Shown piece by piece: positions 1 to 9,122 of a stretch of DNA of 36,589 nt. A program made the translations under genes and the position numbers. The first letter of the stretch is position 1. Every line of letters begins with the position of its first letter. The DNA comes from an uncultured Prevotellaceae bacterium. Its GTDB lineage: Bacteria > Bacteroidota > Bacteroidia > Bacteroidales > Bacteroidaceae. Below the pieces are notes generated by a model that was not told the DNA's origin, did no database searches, and saw nothing but the letters and a program-made list of their open reading frames with translations. The stretch lies in contig CADBHI010000034.1 in the NCBI GenBank assembly GCA_902794405.1, forward strand, positions 1-36,589, in the 5' to 3' direction.

Positions 1-978
1 ATGGCCTACGCTGAGCGCTGGGTGAAGGATGGTCTGGTGCCCCAGGCATTCCTCGACTACCTGAAGGATGAGACGAAGATTACCTTCCCCTGGTCGATGA
101 TTGACAAGATTACCCCGCGTCCACACGAGAAGGTGAAGGAATTGCTGGCTCAGGACGGCTTCGAGGACAATGACTATATCGAGACTGAGAAGCACACGTT
201 TACGGCTCCTTTCGTGAATGCCGAAGAGGTGCAGTATCTGGTCATCGAGGACAACTACACCAACGGCCGTCCGCCACTCAATCTTGGCGGCGCCCTCTAC
301 ACGACCCGAGAGACGGTAGACAAGGTGGAGACGATGAAGGTGACCACCTGTCTGAATCCTCTGCATACGGCGATGTCAATTTATGGCTGCATGCTGGGCT
401 ACACGCTGATCTCGGCAGAAATGGCCGACGAGGACCTGCGCCCATTTATCCAGAAGATTGGCTATATGGAGGCTATGCCCGTCGTGGTTGACCCAGGCGT
501 GCTGAACCCCTACGAGTTTATCGGTGCCGTCATCAACCGCCGACTGCCCAATCCTTTCATGCCCGACGCTCCACAGCGCATTGCAATGGACACCAGCCAG
601 AAACTGCCCATCCGCTTTGGTGAAACTATTAAGAAGTATATCATTCGTGGTCTCGACATGTCAAATCTGGTGCTGATTCCGCTGACGCTGGCCGGCTATG
701 CCCGCTATCTGAAGGGCATCAAGGACGACGGCACGCCATTTGAGCCGTCACCCGACCCCATGCTGGCTGAGATGCAGGCCATTGTGGCGCCGTTGGAAAT
801 TGGCAAGGCAGACCAGGACTGGAGCTGCCTGAAGCAACTCTACTCACGCAAGGATGTCTTCGGCCTCGACCTCTACGAGGCTGGCCTCGGCGAGCAGATT
901 GAAGGTATGGTCAAGGAGCTCTATGCCGGTAACGGTGCCGTACGGGCCACGCTCCACAAATACGTTAGTGCAAGATAA
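1..978 (+). CDS. Mannitol dehydrogenase-family oxidoreductase (mannonate/fructuronate type), 3' part
   Basis: C-terminal part of a polyol-specific long-chain dehydrogenase, the NAD-dependent family that includes mannitol 2-dehydrogenase and fructuronate reductase (UxuB). The visible 325 residues hold the substrate domain: an N-x-R-PPLNLGGALY stretch, then MKVTTCLNPLHTA near residues 112-124. The latter carries the Lys...Asn-x-x-His pattern of the family active site, with one residue more between Lys and Asn than in the usual MKLRMLN-x-x-H form. Family members are about 480-540 residues long, so the Rossmann domain lies before the window and the ATG at base 1 is almost certainly an internal Met codon. 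The stop is followed after 21 nt by a ROK kinase, which suggests joint work on sugar or sugar-acid use. The family is clear; the substrate is not. Confidence 0.8.
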   Translation: MAYAERWVKDGLVPQAFLDYLKDETKITFPWSMIDKITPRPHEKVKELLAQDGFEDNDYIETEKHTFTAPFVNAEEVQYLVIEDNYTNGRPPLNLGGALYTTRETVDKVETMKVTTCLNPLHTAMSIYGCMLGYTLISAEMADEDLRPFIQKIGYMEAMPVVVDPGVLNPYEFIGAVINRRLPNPFMPDAPQRIAMDTSQKLPIRFGETIKKYIIRGLDMSNLVLIPLTLAGYARYLKGIKDDGTPFEPSPDPMLAEMQAIVAPLEIGKADQDWSCLKQLYSRKDVFGLDLYEAGLGEQIEGMVKELYAGNGAVRATLHKYVSAR

Positions 979-999
979 TAACAAAAACATAAAACTATT

Positions 1000-1986
1000 A
1001 TGAACGAACAACAAGTAATGAAGCCATACGTGATTGGCTTGGATTTAGGAGGTACGAACTCCGTGTTTGGAATTGTCGACGCCCGCGGCGACATCAGGGC
1101 CACTACAGCCATTAAGACTGGCGGCTATGAGAAAGTAGAAGACTATGTGGACGCGTGTGTAGAGGTTCTTCAGGTCATCATCGACCAGGTGGGCGGCATA
1201 GAGAAAATCAAGGCTATGGGCATTGGTGCCCCTAACGGCAACTACTATAACGGAACCATTGAGTTTGCCCCGAACCTGCCTTGGGCACACGATGGCATTA
1301 TACCTCTGGCCAAGCTGTTCAGCGAAAGGCTGAATAATATTCCTGTAGCATTGACGAACGATGCCAACGCTGCCGCTCTTGGCGAAATGGTCTATGGTGT
1401 GGCACGTGGCATGAAGAACTTCATCGTCATCACACTTGGCACGGGCGTAGGGTCTGGTATTGTGGTGAACGGCCAGTTGCTTTACGGCCACGACGGTTTT
1501 GCCGGCGAGTTAGGTCACGTAACAATGGTACGCGGTGCCGAGGGTCGCAGTTGCGGTTGCGGACGCACGGGTTGCTTGGAGGCATATTGCTCAGCAACAG
1601 GTGTAGCTCGCACAGCCCGCGAAATGTTGGCAAAGACAGACCGCCCAAGTCTACTCCGCGAGATGGATCCCGAGAAGATTACTTCACTCGATGTTTCTAT
1701 CGCCGCTGGCAAGGGCGACGAGCTGGCCAACGAAATCTACCAGTTCACAGGTAAGATGCTGGGGGAGGCCTGTGCCGACTTTGCGGCTTTCTCATCGCCT
1801 GAAGCATTTATCTTCTTCGGCGGTATGGTCAAGGCTGGTGAGCTGATTATGAAGCCAATCCGCGAGGCTTACGAAGCCCATGTCATGAAGATATTCAAGG
1901 GCAAGGCTCAGTTCTTGGTCAGCGGCCTCGACGGTGCAAGTGCTGCCGTGCTGGGTGCATCGGCCATCGGATGGGAGATACAGTAA
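1000..1986 (+). CDS. ROK-family sugar kinase (glucokinase-like)
   Basis: ATP-dependent cytoplasmic hexose kinase of the ROK family, 328 residues and full length. The N-terminus carries the ATPase phosphate-binding motif (GLDLGGTNSVFGIVD, residues about 13-27). The middle shows GTGVGSGIVVNG and the sugar-binding and zinc-binding segment GELGHVTM followed by CGCGRTGCLEAY (about residues 168-199), whose three cysteines plus the upstream His match the ROK zinc site. The protein has no N-terminal winged helix, so it is a kinase rather than a ROK repressor. It starts 21 nt after the dehydrogenase stop and is followed 17 nt later by iorA, so it is probably cotranscribed with the dehydrogenase. Glucokinase is the most common role for this length, but fructokinase, N-acetylmannosamine or other specificities cannot be excluded. 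Confidence 0.9.
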   Translation: MNEQQVMKPYVIGLDLGGTNSVFGIVDARGDIRATTAIKTGGYEKVEDYVDACVEVLQVIIDQVGGIEKIKAMGIGAPNGNYYNGTIEFAPNLPWAHDGIIPLAKLFSERLNNIPVALTNDANAAALGEMVYGVARGMKNFIVITLGTGVGSGIVVNGQLLYGHDGFAGELGHVTMVRGAEGRSCGCGRTGCLEAYCSATGVARTAREMLAKTDRPSLLREMDPEKITSLDVSIAAGKGDELANEIYQFTGKMLGEACADFAAFSSPEAFIFFGGMVKAGELIMKPIREAYEAHVMKIFKGKAQFLVSGLDGASAAVLGASAIGWEIQ

Positions 1987-2003
1987 ATCGATAATATTAA
2001 AGA

Positions 2004-3611
2004 ATGGAAAAGAAACTATTGCTGGGCGACGAAGCCATAGCGTTAGGTGCGCTGCACGCCGGACTTTCTGGCGTGTATGCATACCCTGGCACGCCGTCCA
2101 CCGAAATCACAGAGTTTATTCAGGGTAACGCCCTGGCAAAGGAACGCGGCGTACACAGCCGCTGGAGTACCAATGAGAAAACGGCAATGGAAGCCGCCCT
2201 CGGTATGTCGTTCATGGGCAAACGTTCGATGGTCTGCATGAAGCATGTCGGCCTGAACGTCTGCGCCGACCCGTTTGTGAACAGCGGCATGACGGGTGTC
2301 AACGGTGGTGTCGTAGTGCTTGTAGCCGACGACCCGTCGATGCACTCCAGTCAGGATGAACAGGACTCCCGTTTCTACGGTAAGTTTGCCCTCATCCCGA
2401 CGTTCGAGCCCTCGAACCAGCAGGAGGCCTACGACATGATGGCCACCGCCTTCGATTACTCGGAGCGCATTTGTCTGCCGGTATTGATGCGTGTCACCAC
2501 CCGCATGGCCCACAGCCGCGCCGTCGTAGAGTGTGCTGACGTTCCGCGTCAGCAGAACGAGCTGAACTACAACGCCGTAGCCGCCAACTGGGTGCTGCTG
2601 CCCGCCAACGCCAAGAAGCGTAATGACGTCGTCACCGCCCAGCAGGCACAGTTAGAGCAGGACGCCACCAATTCACCTTATAATAAATATATAGAAGGAA
2701 CCGACAAGAAGCTTGGCATCCTGGCCAGCGGTATCGGTTTCAACTATGTCAACGAGTGTTTCCCCAACGGATGCCCCTACCCCATCCTGAAGATTTCGCA
2801 ATATCCGCTGCCGAAGCAGTTGGTGCGCCGTCTGATTGACGAGTGTGATCAAGTGCTCATCGTCGAGGAGGGTCAGCCCTTTATCGAGGATATGGTACGC
2901 GGTGTTGCTGAAAGCAAGAACATCCTGGGCAAGCTGACAGGTGAACTGCCTCGTACGGGTGAGTTGAATCCCGATATCGTGAAGAAAGCCCTCGGCATGG
3001 AGACAGGCCAATGCTTCGACCCATGCGCCGATGTGGCTCCACGTCCCCCCGCACTCTGTCAGGGTTGTGGCCACCGCGATGTCTACGCTGCCCTCAACGA
3101 AGTGCTGAAGGAGTACGACAATCCTCGCGTGTTTGGTGATATCGGCTGCTACACGTTAGGCTTCCTGCCCCCGTTCCGTGCCATTCACTCATGCGTCGAC
3201 ATGGGTGCTTCGATTACGATGGCCAAGGGTGCTGCCGATGCCGGACAGTGGCCCGCCGTTGCCATCATCGGCGACTCCACCTTCACGCATAGCGGTATGA
3301 CGGGCCTGCTCGACGCCATCAATGAGAATGCCAACATTACCGTCATCATCAGCGACAACCTGACAACAGGTATGACGGGTGGTCAGGACTCAGCCGGTAC
3401 GAATAAGTTCGAGGCCATCTGTCGCGGACTCGGCCTGAGCGACGAGCACCTGAAGGTGGTAGTTCCCCTGCCGAAAAACATGCCGGAGATTACGCAGATC
3501 ATCCGCGACGAGATTAACTACAAGGGCACCAGTGTCATCATTCCACGCCGCGAATGTATGCAGACCCTGCAGCGTCACCTGAAGCAAAAGAAGGCTGCCG
3601 CAAAATCGTAA
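2004..3611 (+). CDS. iorA: Indolepyruvate:ferredoxin oxidoreductase, alpha subunit
   Basis: Catalytic TPP subunit that oxidatively decarboxylates aryl-pyruvates (indolepyruvate, phenylpyruvate) to aryl-acetyl-CoA with ferredoxin, in aromatic amino-acid metabolism. The N-terminal pyrimidine-binding domain opens with LGDEAIALGALHAGLSGVYAYPGTP. The C-terminal half has the PP domain: CQGCGHRDVY at about residue 350, GDIGCYTLG, then GDSTFTHSGMTGLLDAI and the metal-binding TGMTGGQDS. Many IorA proteins end in a ferredoxin-like domain with two CxxCxxC clusters. This one stops at 535 residues with a Lys/Ala-rich tail and no cysteine cluster, so electrons must leave by another route. It is followed after 34 nt by iorB, the usual partner order. 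Confidence 0.93.
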   Translation: MEKKLLLGDEAIALGALHAGLSGVYAYPGTPSTEITEFIQGNALAKERGVHSRWSTNEKTAMEAALGMSFMGKRSMVCMKHVGLNVCADPFVNSGMTGVNGGVVVLVADDPSMHSSQDEQDSRFYGKFALIPTFEPSNQQEAYDMMATAFDYSERICLPVLMRVTTRMAHSRAVVECADVPRQQNELNYNAVAANWVLLPANAKKRNDVVTAQQAQLEQDATNSPYNKYIEGTDKKLGILASGIGFNYVNECFPNGCPYPILKISQYPLPKQLVRRLIDECDQVLIVEEGQPFIEDMVRGVAESKNILGKLTGELPRTGELNPDIVKKALGMETGQCFDPCADVAPRPPALCQGCGHRDVYAALNEVLKEYDNPRVFGDIGCYTLGFLPPFRAIHSCVDMGASITMAKGAADAGQWPAVAIIGDSTFTHSGMTGLLDAINENANITVIISDNLTTGMTGGQDSAGTNKFEAICRGLGLSDEHLKVVVPLPKNMPEITQIIRDEINYKGTSVIIPRRECMQTLQRHLKQKKAAAKS

Positions 3612-3640
3612 TATCGTAATAACGTAATTTTGTAATAACG
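3609..3640 (+). repeat. 8-bp tandem repeat across the iorA-iorB junction
   Basis: Four tandem 8-bp units of the form TAATAWCG (the third is TAATTTTG) start with the iorA stop codon and run to 6 nt before the iorB start codon. They make up nearly the whole iorA-iorB spacer. Changes in unit number would shift iorB start spacing without touching either protein. Confidence 0.6.
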
Positions 3641-3645
3641 CAACA

Positions 3646-4218
3646 ATGAAAACAGATATTATCCTTTGCGGCGTGGGAGGACAAGGTATCCTCTCTATTG
3701 CAACCATCATCGGTGAAGCCGCCATGAATGAGAACCTATACATCAAGCAAGCCGAGGTTCACGGCATGAGCCAGCGTGGAGGCGACGTACAGTCAAACCT
3801 GCGCATCTCGTCGGAGCCCATCGCCAGCGACCTAATTGCCAAAGGCAGCGCCGACGTCATCATCTCGATGGAGCCGATGGAAGCCCTGCGCTACCTGCCG
3901 TTCCTGAAGAAAGATGGCTGGATCATCACGTCGGCTACGCCATTCGTGAACATCCCCAACTACCCCGACATGGCCGTCATCAACGCTGACCTCGACAAGC
4001 TGCCTAACGTCATCAAGATTGACATTGAGCAGATGGCCAAGGACAACGGTGTGCCCCGCTCGGCCAACGTCATCCTGCTTGGTGCTGCCCAAAAAGCACT
4101 TGGTATTGAGTACCACAAGTTGGAAGATGCCATCCGTCGCGTCTTCGGACGTAAGGGCGAAGCCATTGTTGAAGCCAACATCAAGGCTCTGGCATTAGGA
4201 CGCGAAGCCCAGAAGTAA
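3646..4218 (+). CDS. iorB: Indolepyruvate:ferredoxin oxidoreductase, beta subunit
   Basis: Gamma-type domain subunit of the 2-oxoacid:ferredoxin oxidoreductase family, 190 residues and full length. It starts with the family nucleotide-fold signature ILCGVGGQGILS and continues with the conserved EVHGMSQRGGDVQSNLRIS (about residues 38-56). It pairs with IorA to form the heterodimer that handles aryl-pyruvates. It lies directly downstream of iorA on the same strand. A convergent terminator follows before transketolase. Confidence 0.93.
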   Translation: MKTDIILCGVGGQGILSIATIIGEAAMNENLYIKQAEVHGMSQRGGDVQSNLRISSEPIASDLIAKGSADVIISMEPMEALRYLPFLKKDGWIITSATPFVNIPNYPDMAVINADLDKLPNVIKIDIEQMAKDNGVPRSANVILLGAAQKALGIEYHKLEDAIRRVFGRKGEAIVEANIKALALGREAQK

Positions 4219-4254
4219 ATGACATTCAAGTTCCTATAACAGGACATACGAAAA

Positions 4255-4290
4255 GTAAAGCGGCGCATCCTCATCGGATGCACCGCTTAC
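4255..4290. terminator. Bidirectional terminator between iorB and tkt
   Basis: An inverted repeat with arms of about 15 nt (GTAAAGCGGCGCATCC against GGATGCACCGCTTAC, with one bulge and one C/A mismatch) and a 4-nt loop lies in the 91-bp gap between two convergent genes. A TTTT run follows on the minus strand; the plus side has only scattered T. It likely ends transcripts from both sides. Confidence 0.7.
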
Positions 4291-4309
4291 TATTGTTCAT
4301 CTACTGGAA

Positions 4310-6322
4310 TTAAGCCAGCAGCTTCTTGACTTGCTCATAAACATTCTGGCCAGTGAAGCCGAGCTTCTCGTCGAGCACCTTGTAGGGAGCAGAGAAGCCG
4401 AAGCTCTCAAGACCCCAAACAGTACCGTCGGCACCTACCAGGCCTTCGAGGTTCACGGGCAGACCAGCGGTCAGACCAAACTTCTTCTTGCCTGCAGGCA
4501 GAACGCTCTGCTGATACTCCTTGCTCTGAGCACGGAACAGGCCCTCGGAAGGAACGCTGACAACACGGGTCTTGATACCGTCGGCAGCCAACAGCTTGGC
4601 ACCAGCCTCCAGCGTAGAAACCTCAGAACCAGAAGCCAACAGGATAACGTCGTAGTCCTCATCGGAACCTGCAACAACGTAAGCACCCTTGGTAGCCTGG
4701 TTGTAGTCGTTGCCCTCGGGCAGCATCTCGATGTTCTGACGCGAGAAGATAAGAGCGGTTGGGGTGTCTATGTTTTCCATAGCCATGCGCCAGCAAACGG
4801 TGGTCTCCTCAGCATCGGCAGGACGAACTACCAATACAGAGTTCTTGCCGTGATGGTTCTTCAGCTTCTCCATCAGACGGATCTGTGCCTCCTGCTCAAC
4901 GGGCTCGTGGGTAGGACCATCCTCACCAACGCGGAAGGCGTCGTGGGTCCAGATGAACTTCACGGGCAGCTCCATGAGGGCAGCCATACGGACGGCGGGC
5001 TTCATGTAGTCGGAGAATACGAAGAAGGTACCGCAAGCGGGGATGACACCACCGTGCAGAGCCATACCGATACAGCAGCAAGCCATGGTAAGCTCAGCTA
5101 CGCCAGCCTCGAAGAAGGCACCGCTGAAGTCACCACGAACCATATCCTTGGTCTTCTTCAGGAAGCCGTTGGTATTATCAGAGTTCGACAGGTCGGCAGA
5201 AGCGCAGATCATGTTGGGCACCTGCTCAGCCAGCTGACCGAGAACAGCTGCGGAAGCGCTACGGGTAGCCGAGCCAGCCTTCTGCTCCACCTTGCTCCAG
5301 TCAATCTTCGGAGCCTTGCCGCTGAACCACTCTTCGAGCTGGGCAGCCTTCTCAGGATTAGCCTTGGCCCACTCAGCCTTAGCAGCATAACGCTCAGCCA
5401 CAATCTTCTTCAGCTCCTCAGCACGCTTAGCATACAGCTCCTTGACTTCGGGGAAAATCTGGAACGGATTCTCGGGATCAGCGCCCAGGTTCTTCATCGT
5501 GTTGATATAGGCATCACCACCAAGGGGAGCACCGTGGGTAGCACAGTTGCTCTCGTAGCTACTGTTGTCAGCCTTGCGAGCACCCTTACCCATCACGCAA
5601 TGACCAATAATCAGGCTTGGACGATCTTTCTCAGCCTGAGCCTTCTTGATGGCCTCACGGATCTGGTCAACATCGTTACCATCGATCTTCTGCACGTACC
5701 AGCCCCAAGCCTCATACTTCTTAGCGGTATCCTCACAGGTCACCACCTCTGTACGAGTACTGAGCTGAATGTCGTTAGCGTCGTAGAACATAATGAGGTT
5801 GTCAAGACCCAGGTTACCGGCAATACGGCCAGCACCCTGCGAAATCTCTTCCTGAACACCACCATCAGAAATGTAAGCGTAGATGGTCTGGTTCATCACG
5901 TCGCCCAGACGAGCCTTCAGGAACTTGGCTGCGATAGCAGCACCTACAGCAAAACAGTGACCCTGACCAAGAGGACCAGAGGTATTCTCGATGCCGCGCT
6001 CAATCTCACGCTCGGGGTGACCAGGAGTTACAGATCCCCACTGACGCAGATTCTTCAGATCTTCCAAGTCATACTTGCCGATAAGAGCCAGCTGGCTGTA
6101 GAGCATCGGAGCCATGTGACCAGGATCGAGGAAGAAGCGGTCGCGACCTTCCCATGCGGGATTCTCGGGGTCGTAAACTAAGAACTCACTGTACAGGGTG
6201 TTGATGAAGTCTGCACCACCCATAGCACCGCCGGGGTGCCCCGACTTAGCCTTTTCAACCATCGAAGCTGCCAAGATTCTGATGTTGTCGGCAGCTTTGT
6301 TCATTACTTTGTTGTCGTTCAT
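4310..6322 (-). CDS. tkt: Transketolase
   Basis: TPP-dependent transketolase of the non-oxidative pentose phosphate pathway, 670 residues, full length. Visible marks are KSGHPGGAMGGADF near residue 27, the TPP/Mg segment YISDGGVQEEISQGAGRIAGN near residues 149-169 with the downstream Asn of the GDG...N motif, and FIWTHDAFRVGEDGPTHEPVEQ around residue 460 in the pyrimidine domain. The ATG is 46 nt downstream of a consensus promoter -7 box. It is a single-gene unit bounded by its own promoter and the convergent terminator. A 616-codon open frame on the opposite strand is only a shadow of this G/C-biased gene. Confidence 0.96.
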   Translation of the reverse strand: MNDNKVMNKAADNIRILAASMVEKAKSGHPGGAMGGADFINTLYSEFLVYDPENPAWEGRDRFFLDPGHMAPMLYSQLALIGKYDLEDLKNLRQWGSVTPGHPEREIERGIENTSGPLGQGHCFAVGAAIAAKFLKARLGDVMNQTIYAYISDGGVQEEISQGAGRIAGNLGLDNLIMFYDANDIQLSTRTEVVTCEDTAKKYEAWGWYVQKIDGNDVDQIREAIKKAQAEKDRPSLIIGHCVMGKGARKADNSSYESNCATHGAPLGGDAYINTMKNLGADPENPFQIFPEVKELYAKRAEELKKIVAERYAAKAEWAKANPEKAAQLEEWFSGKAPKIDWSKVEQKAGSATRSASAAVLGQLAEQVPNMICASADLSNSDNTNGFLKKTKDMVRGDFSGAFFEAGVAELTMACCCIGMALHGGVIPACGTFFVFSDYMKPAVRMAALMELPVKFIWTHDAFRVGEDGPTHEPVEQEAQIRLMEKLKNHHGKNSVLVVRPADAEETTVCWRMAMENIDTPTALIFSRQNIEMLPEGNDYNQATKGAYVVAGSDEDYDVILLASGSEVSTLEAGAKLLAADGIKTRVVSVPSEGLFRAQSKEYQQSVLPAGKKKFGLTAGLPVNLEGLVGADGTVWGLESFGFSAPYKVLDEKLGFTGQNVYEQVKKLLA

Positions 6323-6368
6323 AAATGAATAATTTATTGTTCAATAGATAATTTAGATAAATTGCATG

Positions 6369-6399
6369 CAAAGATACAAAAATAATCTGAATCAGCAAA
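6369..6399 (-). promoter_or_regulatory. Promoter of transketolase
   Basis: Reading on the minus strand, TTTG (6396-6399), a 19-nt spacer and TATCTTTG (6369-6376) match the Bacteroidota primary-sigma consensus TTTG, 19-21 nt, TAnnTTTG. It lies about 46 nt before the tkt start codon. Confidence 0.8.
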
Positions 6400-6437
6400 C
6401 TTTCTGCGTAAAAAGTAGGTTTTTTAAATAAAAGTTG

Positions 6438-6446
6438 TAACTTTGC
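6438..6446 (+). promoter_or_regulatory. Promoter -7 box for the DUF2027-nadE unit
   Basis: TAACTTTGC matches the Bacteroidota -7 element and ends 22 nt before the ATG at 6469. No good TTTG is present 19-21 nt upstream, so only the -7 half is convincing. It is divergent from the tkt promoter. Confidence 0.6.
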
Positions 6447-6468
6447 AGGCGTAAACCAAACAATAGCG

Positions 6469-7173
6469 ATGAAAATAGGTGACAAAGTAAGGTTCCTGAG
6501 CGAGGTGGGAGGTGGCCGTGTGGCTGGATTCCAAGGCAAGGATATCGTGCTCGTTGAGGACGAAGACGGCTTCGAAGTTCCCATGCGTACGGCTGACGTG
6601 GTAGTAATTGGTGAAGAGGATTACGACACCCGCCACGTGGTGGAAGTGAAGAACAGCCAGAAACACGCTGCTGCCGACGTTGTTCAGGAAGAGCAGGAGA
6701 CAGAGCCTGCTGACAAGCCCATTACCTTCAAGGCTCCCGTAGAGGAGCGACGTGGCGGTGACAAGCTGTCAGCATATTTGGCTTTTGTTCCCATTGACAT
6801 AAAGGAACTTAGCGACACACGCTTTGAGTCATACATTATCAACGACTGCAACTTCTACCTGCGCTATGTGTATATGACGGCAGAGGGCACCAGCTGGCAA
6901 GTTCGTTCGACAGGTGAGATAGAGCCGAACACCAAGCTCTTTATTGAGGAATTCGGACGTGAACAGCTGAATGACCTCGAACACACTTGTATCCAGCTAT
7001 TGGCCTACAAACGTGACAAGCGGTTCCTGCATAAGCCTGCCGTTGATGCGCTCTTTACAGTAGACCCTGTGAAGTTCTATAAGTTGCATACATTCCGTGA
7101 GAATGAATTCTTTGAGCAACCTGCTCTTATCTATACCATCATTGAAAACGACCGACAATTTGTAAAGCTATGA
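6469..7173 (+). CDS. DUF2027-type protein, apparently without the Smr domain
   Basis: Cytoplasmic protein of 234 residues. It opens with a small beta-barrel-like segment (MKIGDKVRFLSEVGGGRVAGFQGKDIV) typical of Bacteroidales DUF2027 proteins, followed by a charged linker (residues about 65-90) and the DUF2027 core (DKLSAYLAFVPIDIKELSDTRFESYIINDCNFYL). Homologues as I know them in Bacteroides are about 340 residues and end in an Smr nuclease-like domain with a GKGEGVLR-type motif. Here the frame stops right after the core, and no such motif follows. The stop overlaps the next start (ATGA at 7170), so it is translationally coupled to NAD synthetase. Its molecular role is unknown. Confidence 0.75.
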   Translation: MKIGDKVRFLSEVGGGRVAGFQGKDIVLVEDEDGFEVPMRTADVVVIGEEDYDTRHVVEVKNSQKHAAADVVQEEQETEPADKPITFKAPVEERRGGDKLSAYLAFVPIDIKELSDTRFESYIINDCNFYLRYVYMTAEGTSWQVRSTGEIEPNTKLFIEEFGREQLNDLEHTCIQLLAYKRDKRFLHKPAVDALFTVDPVKFYKLHTFRENEFFEQPALIYTIIENDRQFVKL

Positions 7174-9086
7174 AATACGGGTATATTAAAGTGGCCGCTG
7201 GAGTGCCTGCCGTGAAAGTGGCCGATGTAGTCTATAATGTACAGCAAGCAGAGAGCCTTATCGCCCAGGCCGAGGGTCAGGGCGTAGAACTGCTGGTTTT
7301 GCCAGAGTTGTGCCTGACGGGTTATTCATGTCAAGACTTGTTCAAGGAACAGCTTCTTGTCGACAACGCAGAAGAGGGCCTGGTGATGCTGCTTGACTTT
7401 ACTCGCAAGCTCGACATTATCTGCGTCGTAGGAATGCCTGTGCAAATTGGCTCCCTACTTTACAACTGTGCCGCAGTAGTACAGGGGGGCTCCTTGTTAG
7501 GTGTTGTGCCGAAGACATACCTTCCTAACTATGGAGAGTTTTATGAAAAGAGATGGTTTGCCTCTTCCCAGGACTTGAAACCGCAGGATATTTATCTGGC
7601 TGGCAGTCCTGTACATGTAACGCCAGAGCCGACAATCTTCACCACTTGCGATGGTGTGCGCTTTGGTATTGAGATATGCGAGGATGTGTGGGCACCTACG
7701 CCTCCCAGCAATGAGTTGTCGTTGGCTGGTGCAGACATCATCCTTAATCTGTCGGCTTCTAACGAACTCGTTGGCAAGCATCAGTATCTGAGACAGCTTG
7801 TCTGTCAGCAGAGTGCCCGCACTATGTGTGGCTATGTCTACGCCAGCTGTGGATTTGGAGAGTCTACTCAAGATGTGGTCTATGGCGGCAATGCCATGAT
7901 ACTGGAAAACGGACATATCTTGTGCGAGGGCGAACGTTACTCGTTCCAGCCTCAGATCAAGATCTCGCAGATTGACGTTGAGCGACTGCGAACTGAACGG
8001 CGCACGAATTCCACGTTTATCACAGCTCAGGCAGCGGTCGACCGCCAGCCCTATCTCATTAACTGTAAGCCTGTTATGCCCCGTGACTTTGAGCTCATCC
8101 GCACTATCGATCCTCATCCTTTTATTCCAGAAGAAGACAAGATGCAGGAATCGTGCGAGGAAATCCTGAATATCCAGATTGCGGGACTTGCCAAGCGACT
8201 TTACCACCTGAACTCCACCAAAGCCGTGGTGGGCATCAGTGGAGGTCTTGACTCTACACTGGCCTTGCTGGTAACGGTTAAATCGTTCGACAAGCTGGGC
8301 CTTGACCGTCGTGGTATCATCGGCATCACCATGCCTGGCTTTGGTACTACCGACCGCACTTATCATAACGCTCTGAAGCTCATGAAGGAGCTGGGTGTCA
8401 CTATTCGTGAAATCAACATTGCCGAGGCTGTGACGCTCCATTTCCGTGATATCGGCCATGACGTCAACATTCATGATACCACCTACGAGAACTCACAAGC
8501 CCGTGAGCGTACTCAGATTCTGATGGACATAGCCAACAAAGAGAATGCCCTTGTCGTTGGTACAGGCGACCTGTCGGAGCTGGCATTGGGATGGGCAACC
8601 TATAATGGCGACCACATGTCGATGTACGGCGTTAATGCGGGTGTGCCCAAGACGCTGGTGCGATACTTGGTGACATTCATTGCAAGTAAGATAGCTACTG
8701 AGGTGCTGCTCGATATCGTTGACACGCCCATATCGCCAGAGCTGATTCCTGCCGACGAGAATGGCCACATACGACAAAAGACAGAAGACTTAGTAGGTCC
8801 CTACGAGTTGCACGATTTCTTCCTGTATTATTTCCTGCGCTTCGGCTTCAGCCCTGCCAAGATATTCTTACTGGCCAAGAAAGCCTTCGATGGAAACTAC
8901 AGCGACGAAGTCATAAAAAAATGGCTACAGACTTTCTGCCGCCGTTTCTTCAGCCAGCAGTTCAAGCGTTCCTGCATGCCCGACGGACCAAAGGTCGGCA
9001 GCGTCAGCCTTTCTCCGCGTGGCGATTGGCGCATGCCTACCGATGCCTCTGCCGTACTCTGGCTGAAAGACCTGGAGCATGTCTGA
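7170..9086 (+). CDS. nadE: Glutamine-dependent NAD+ synthetase
   Basis: Catalyses the last step of NAD synthesis, converting nicotinic acid adenine dinucleotide to NAD with ATP and glutamine-derived ammonia. The N-terminal glutaminase (nitrilase-fold) domain has the Glu-Lys-Cys triad: E46 in VLPELCLTGYS, K115 in VVPKTYLP and C170 in FGIEICEDVW. The C-terminal synthetase domain has the ATP pyrophosphatase loop VGISGGLDSTLALL near residue 352 and the GTGDLSELALGWATYNGDHMSMY segment. At 638 residues it is the usual two-domain size. It overlaps the upstream gene by 4 nt, and a secreted TPR protein follows 36 nt later. Confidence 0.96.
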   Translation: MKYGYIKVAAGVPAVKVADVVYNVQQAESLIAQAEGQGVELLVLPELCLTGYSCQDLFKEQLLVDNAEEGLVMLLDFTRKLDIICVVGMPVQIGSLLYNCAAVVQGGSLLGVVPKTYLPNYGEFYEKRWFASSQDLKPQDIYLAGSPVHVTPEPTIFTTCDGVRFGIEICEDVWAPTPPSNELSLAGADIILNLSASNELVGKHQYLRQLVCQQSARTMCGYVYASCGFGESTQDVVYGGNAMILENGHILCEGERYSFQPQIKISQIDVERLRTERRTNSTFITAQAAVDRQPYLINCKPVMPRDFELIRTIDPHPFIPEEDKMQESCEEILNIQIAGLAKRLYHLNSTKAVVGISGGLDSTLALLVTVKSFDKLGLDRRGIIGITMPGFGTTDRTYHNALKLMKELGVTIREINIAEAVTLHFRDIGHDVNIHDTTYENSQARERTQILMDIANKENALVVGTGDLSELALGWATYNGDHMSMYGVNAGVPKTLVRYLVTFIASKIATEVLLDIVDTPISPELIPADENGHIRQKTEDLVGPYELHDFFLYYFLRFGFSPAKIFLLAKKAFDGNYSDEVIKKWLQTFCRRFFSQQFKRSCMPDGPKVGSVSLSPRGDWRMPTDASAVLWLKDLEHV

Positions 9087-9122
9087 TTGCTTTCCTATAA
9101 TATTAATAGGTATAAGGGAAGC

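Noticed and set aside
4331-6181. 616-codon open frame on the plus strand opposite transketolase
   Set aside because: Antisense shadow of a strongly codon-biased gene; low-complexity Leu/Ser/Val composition, no motif.
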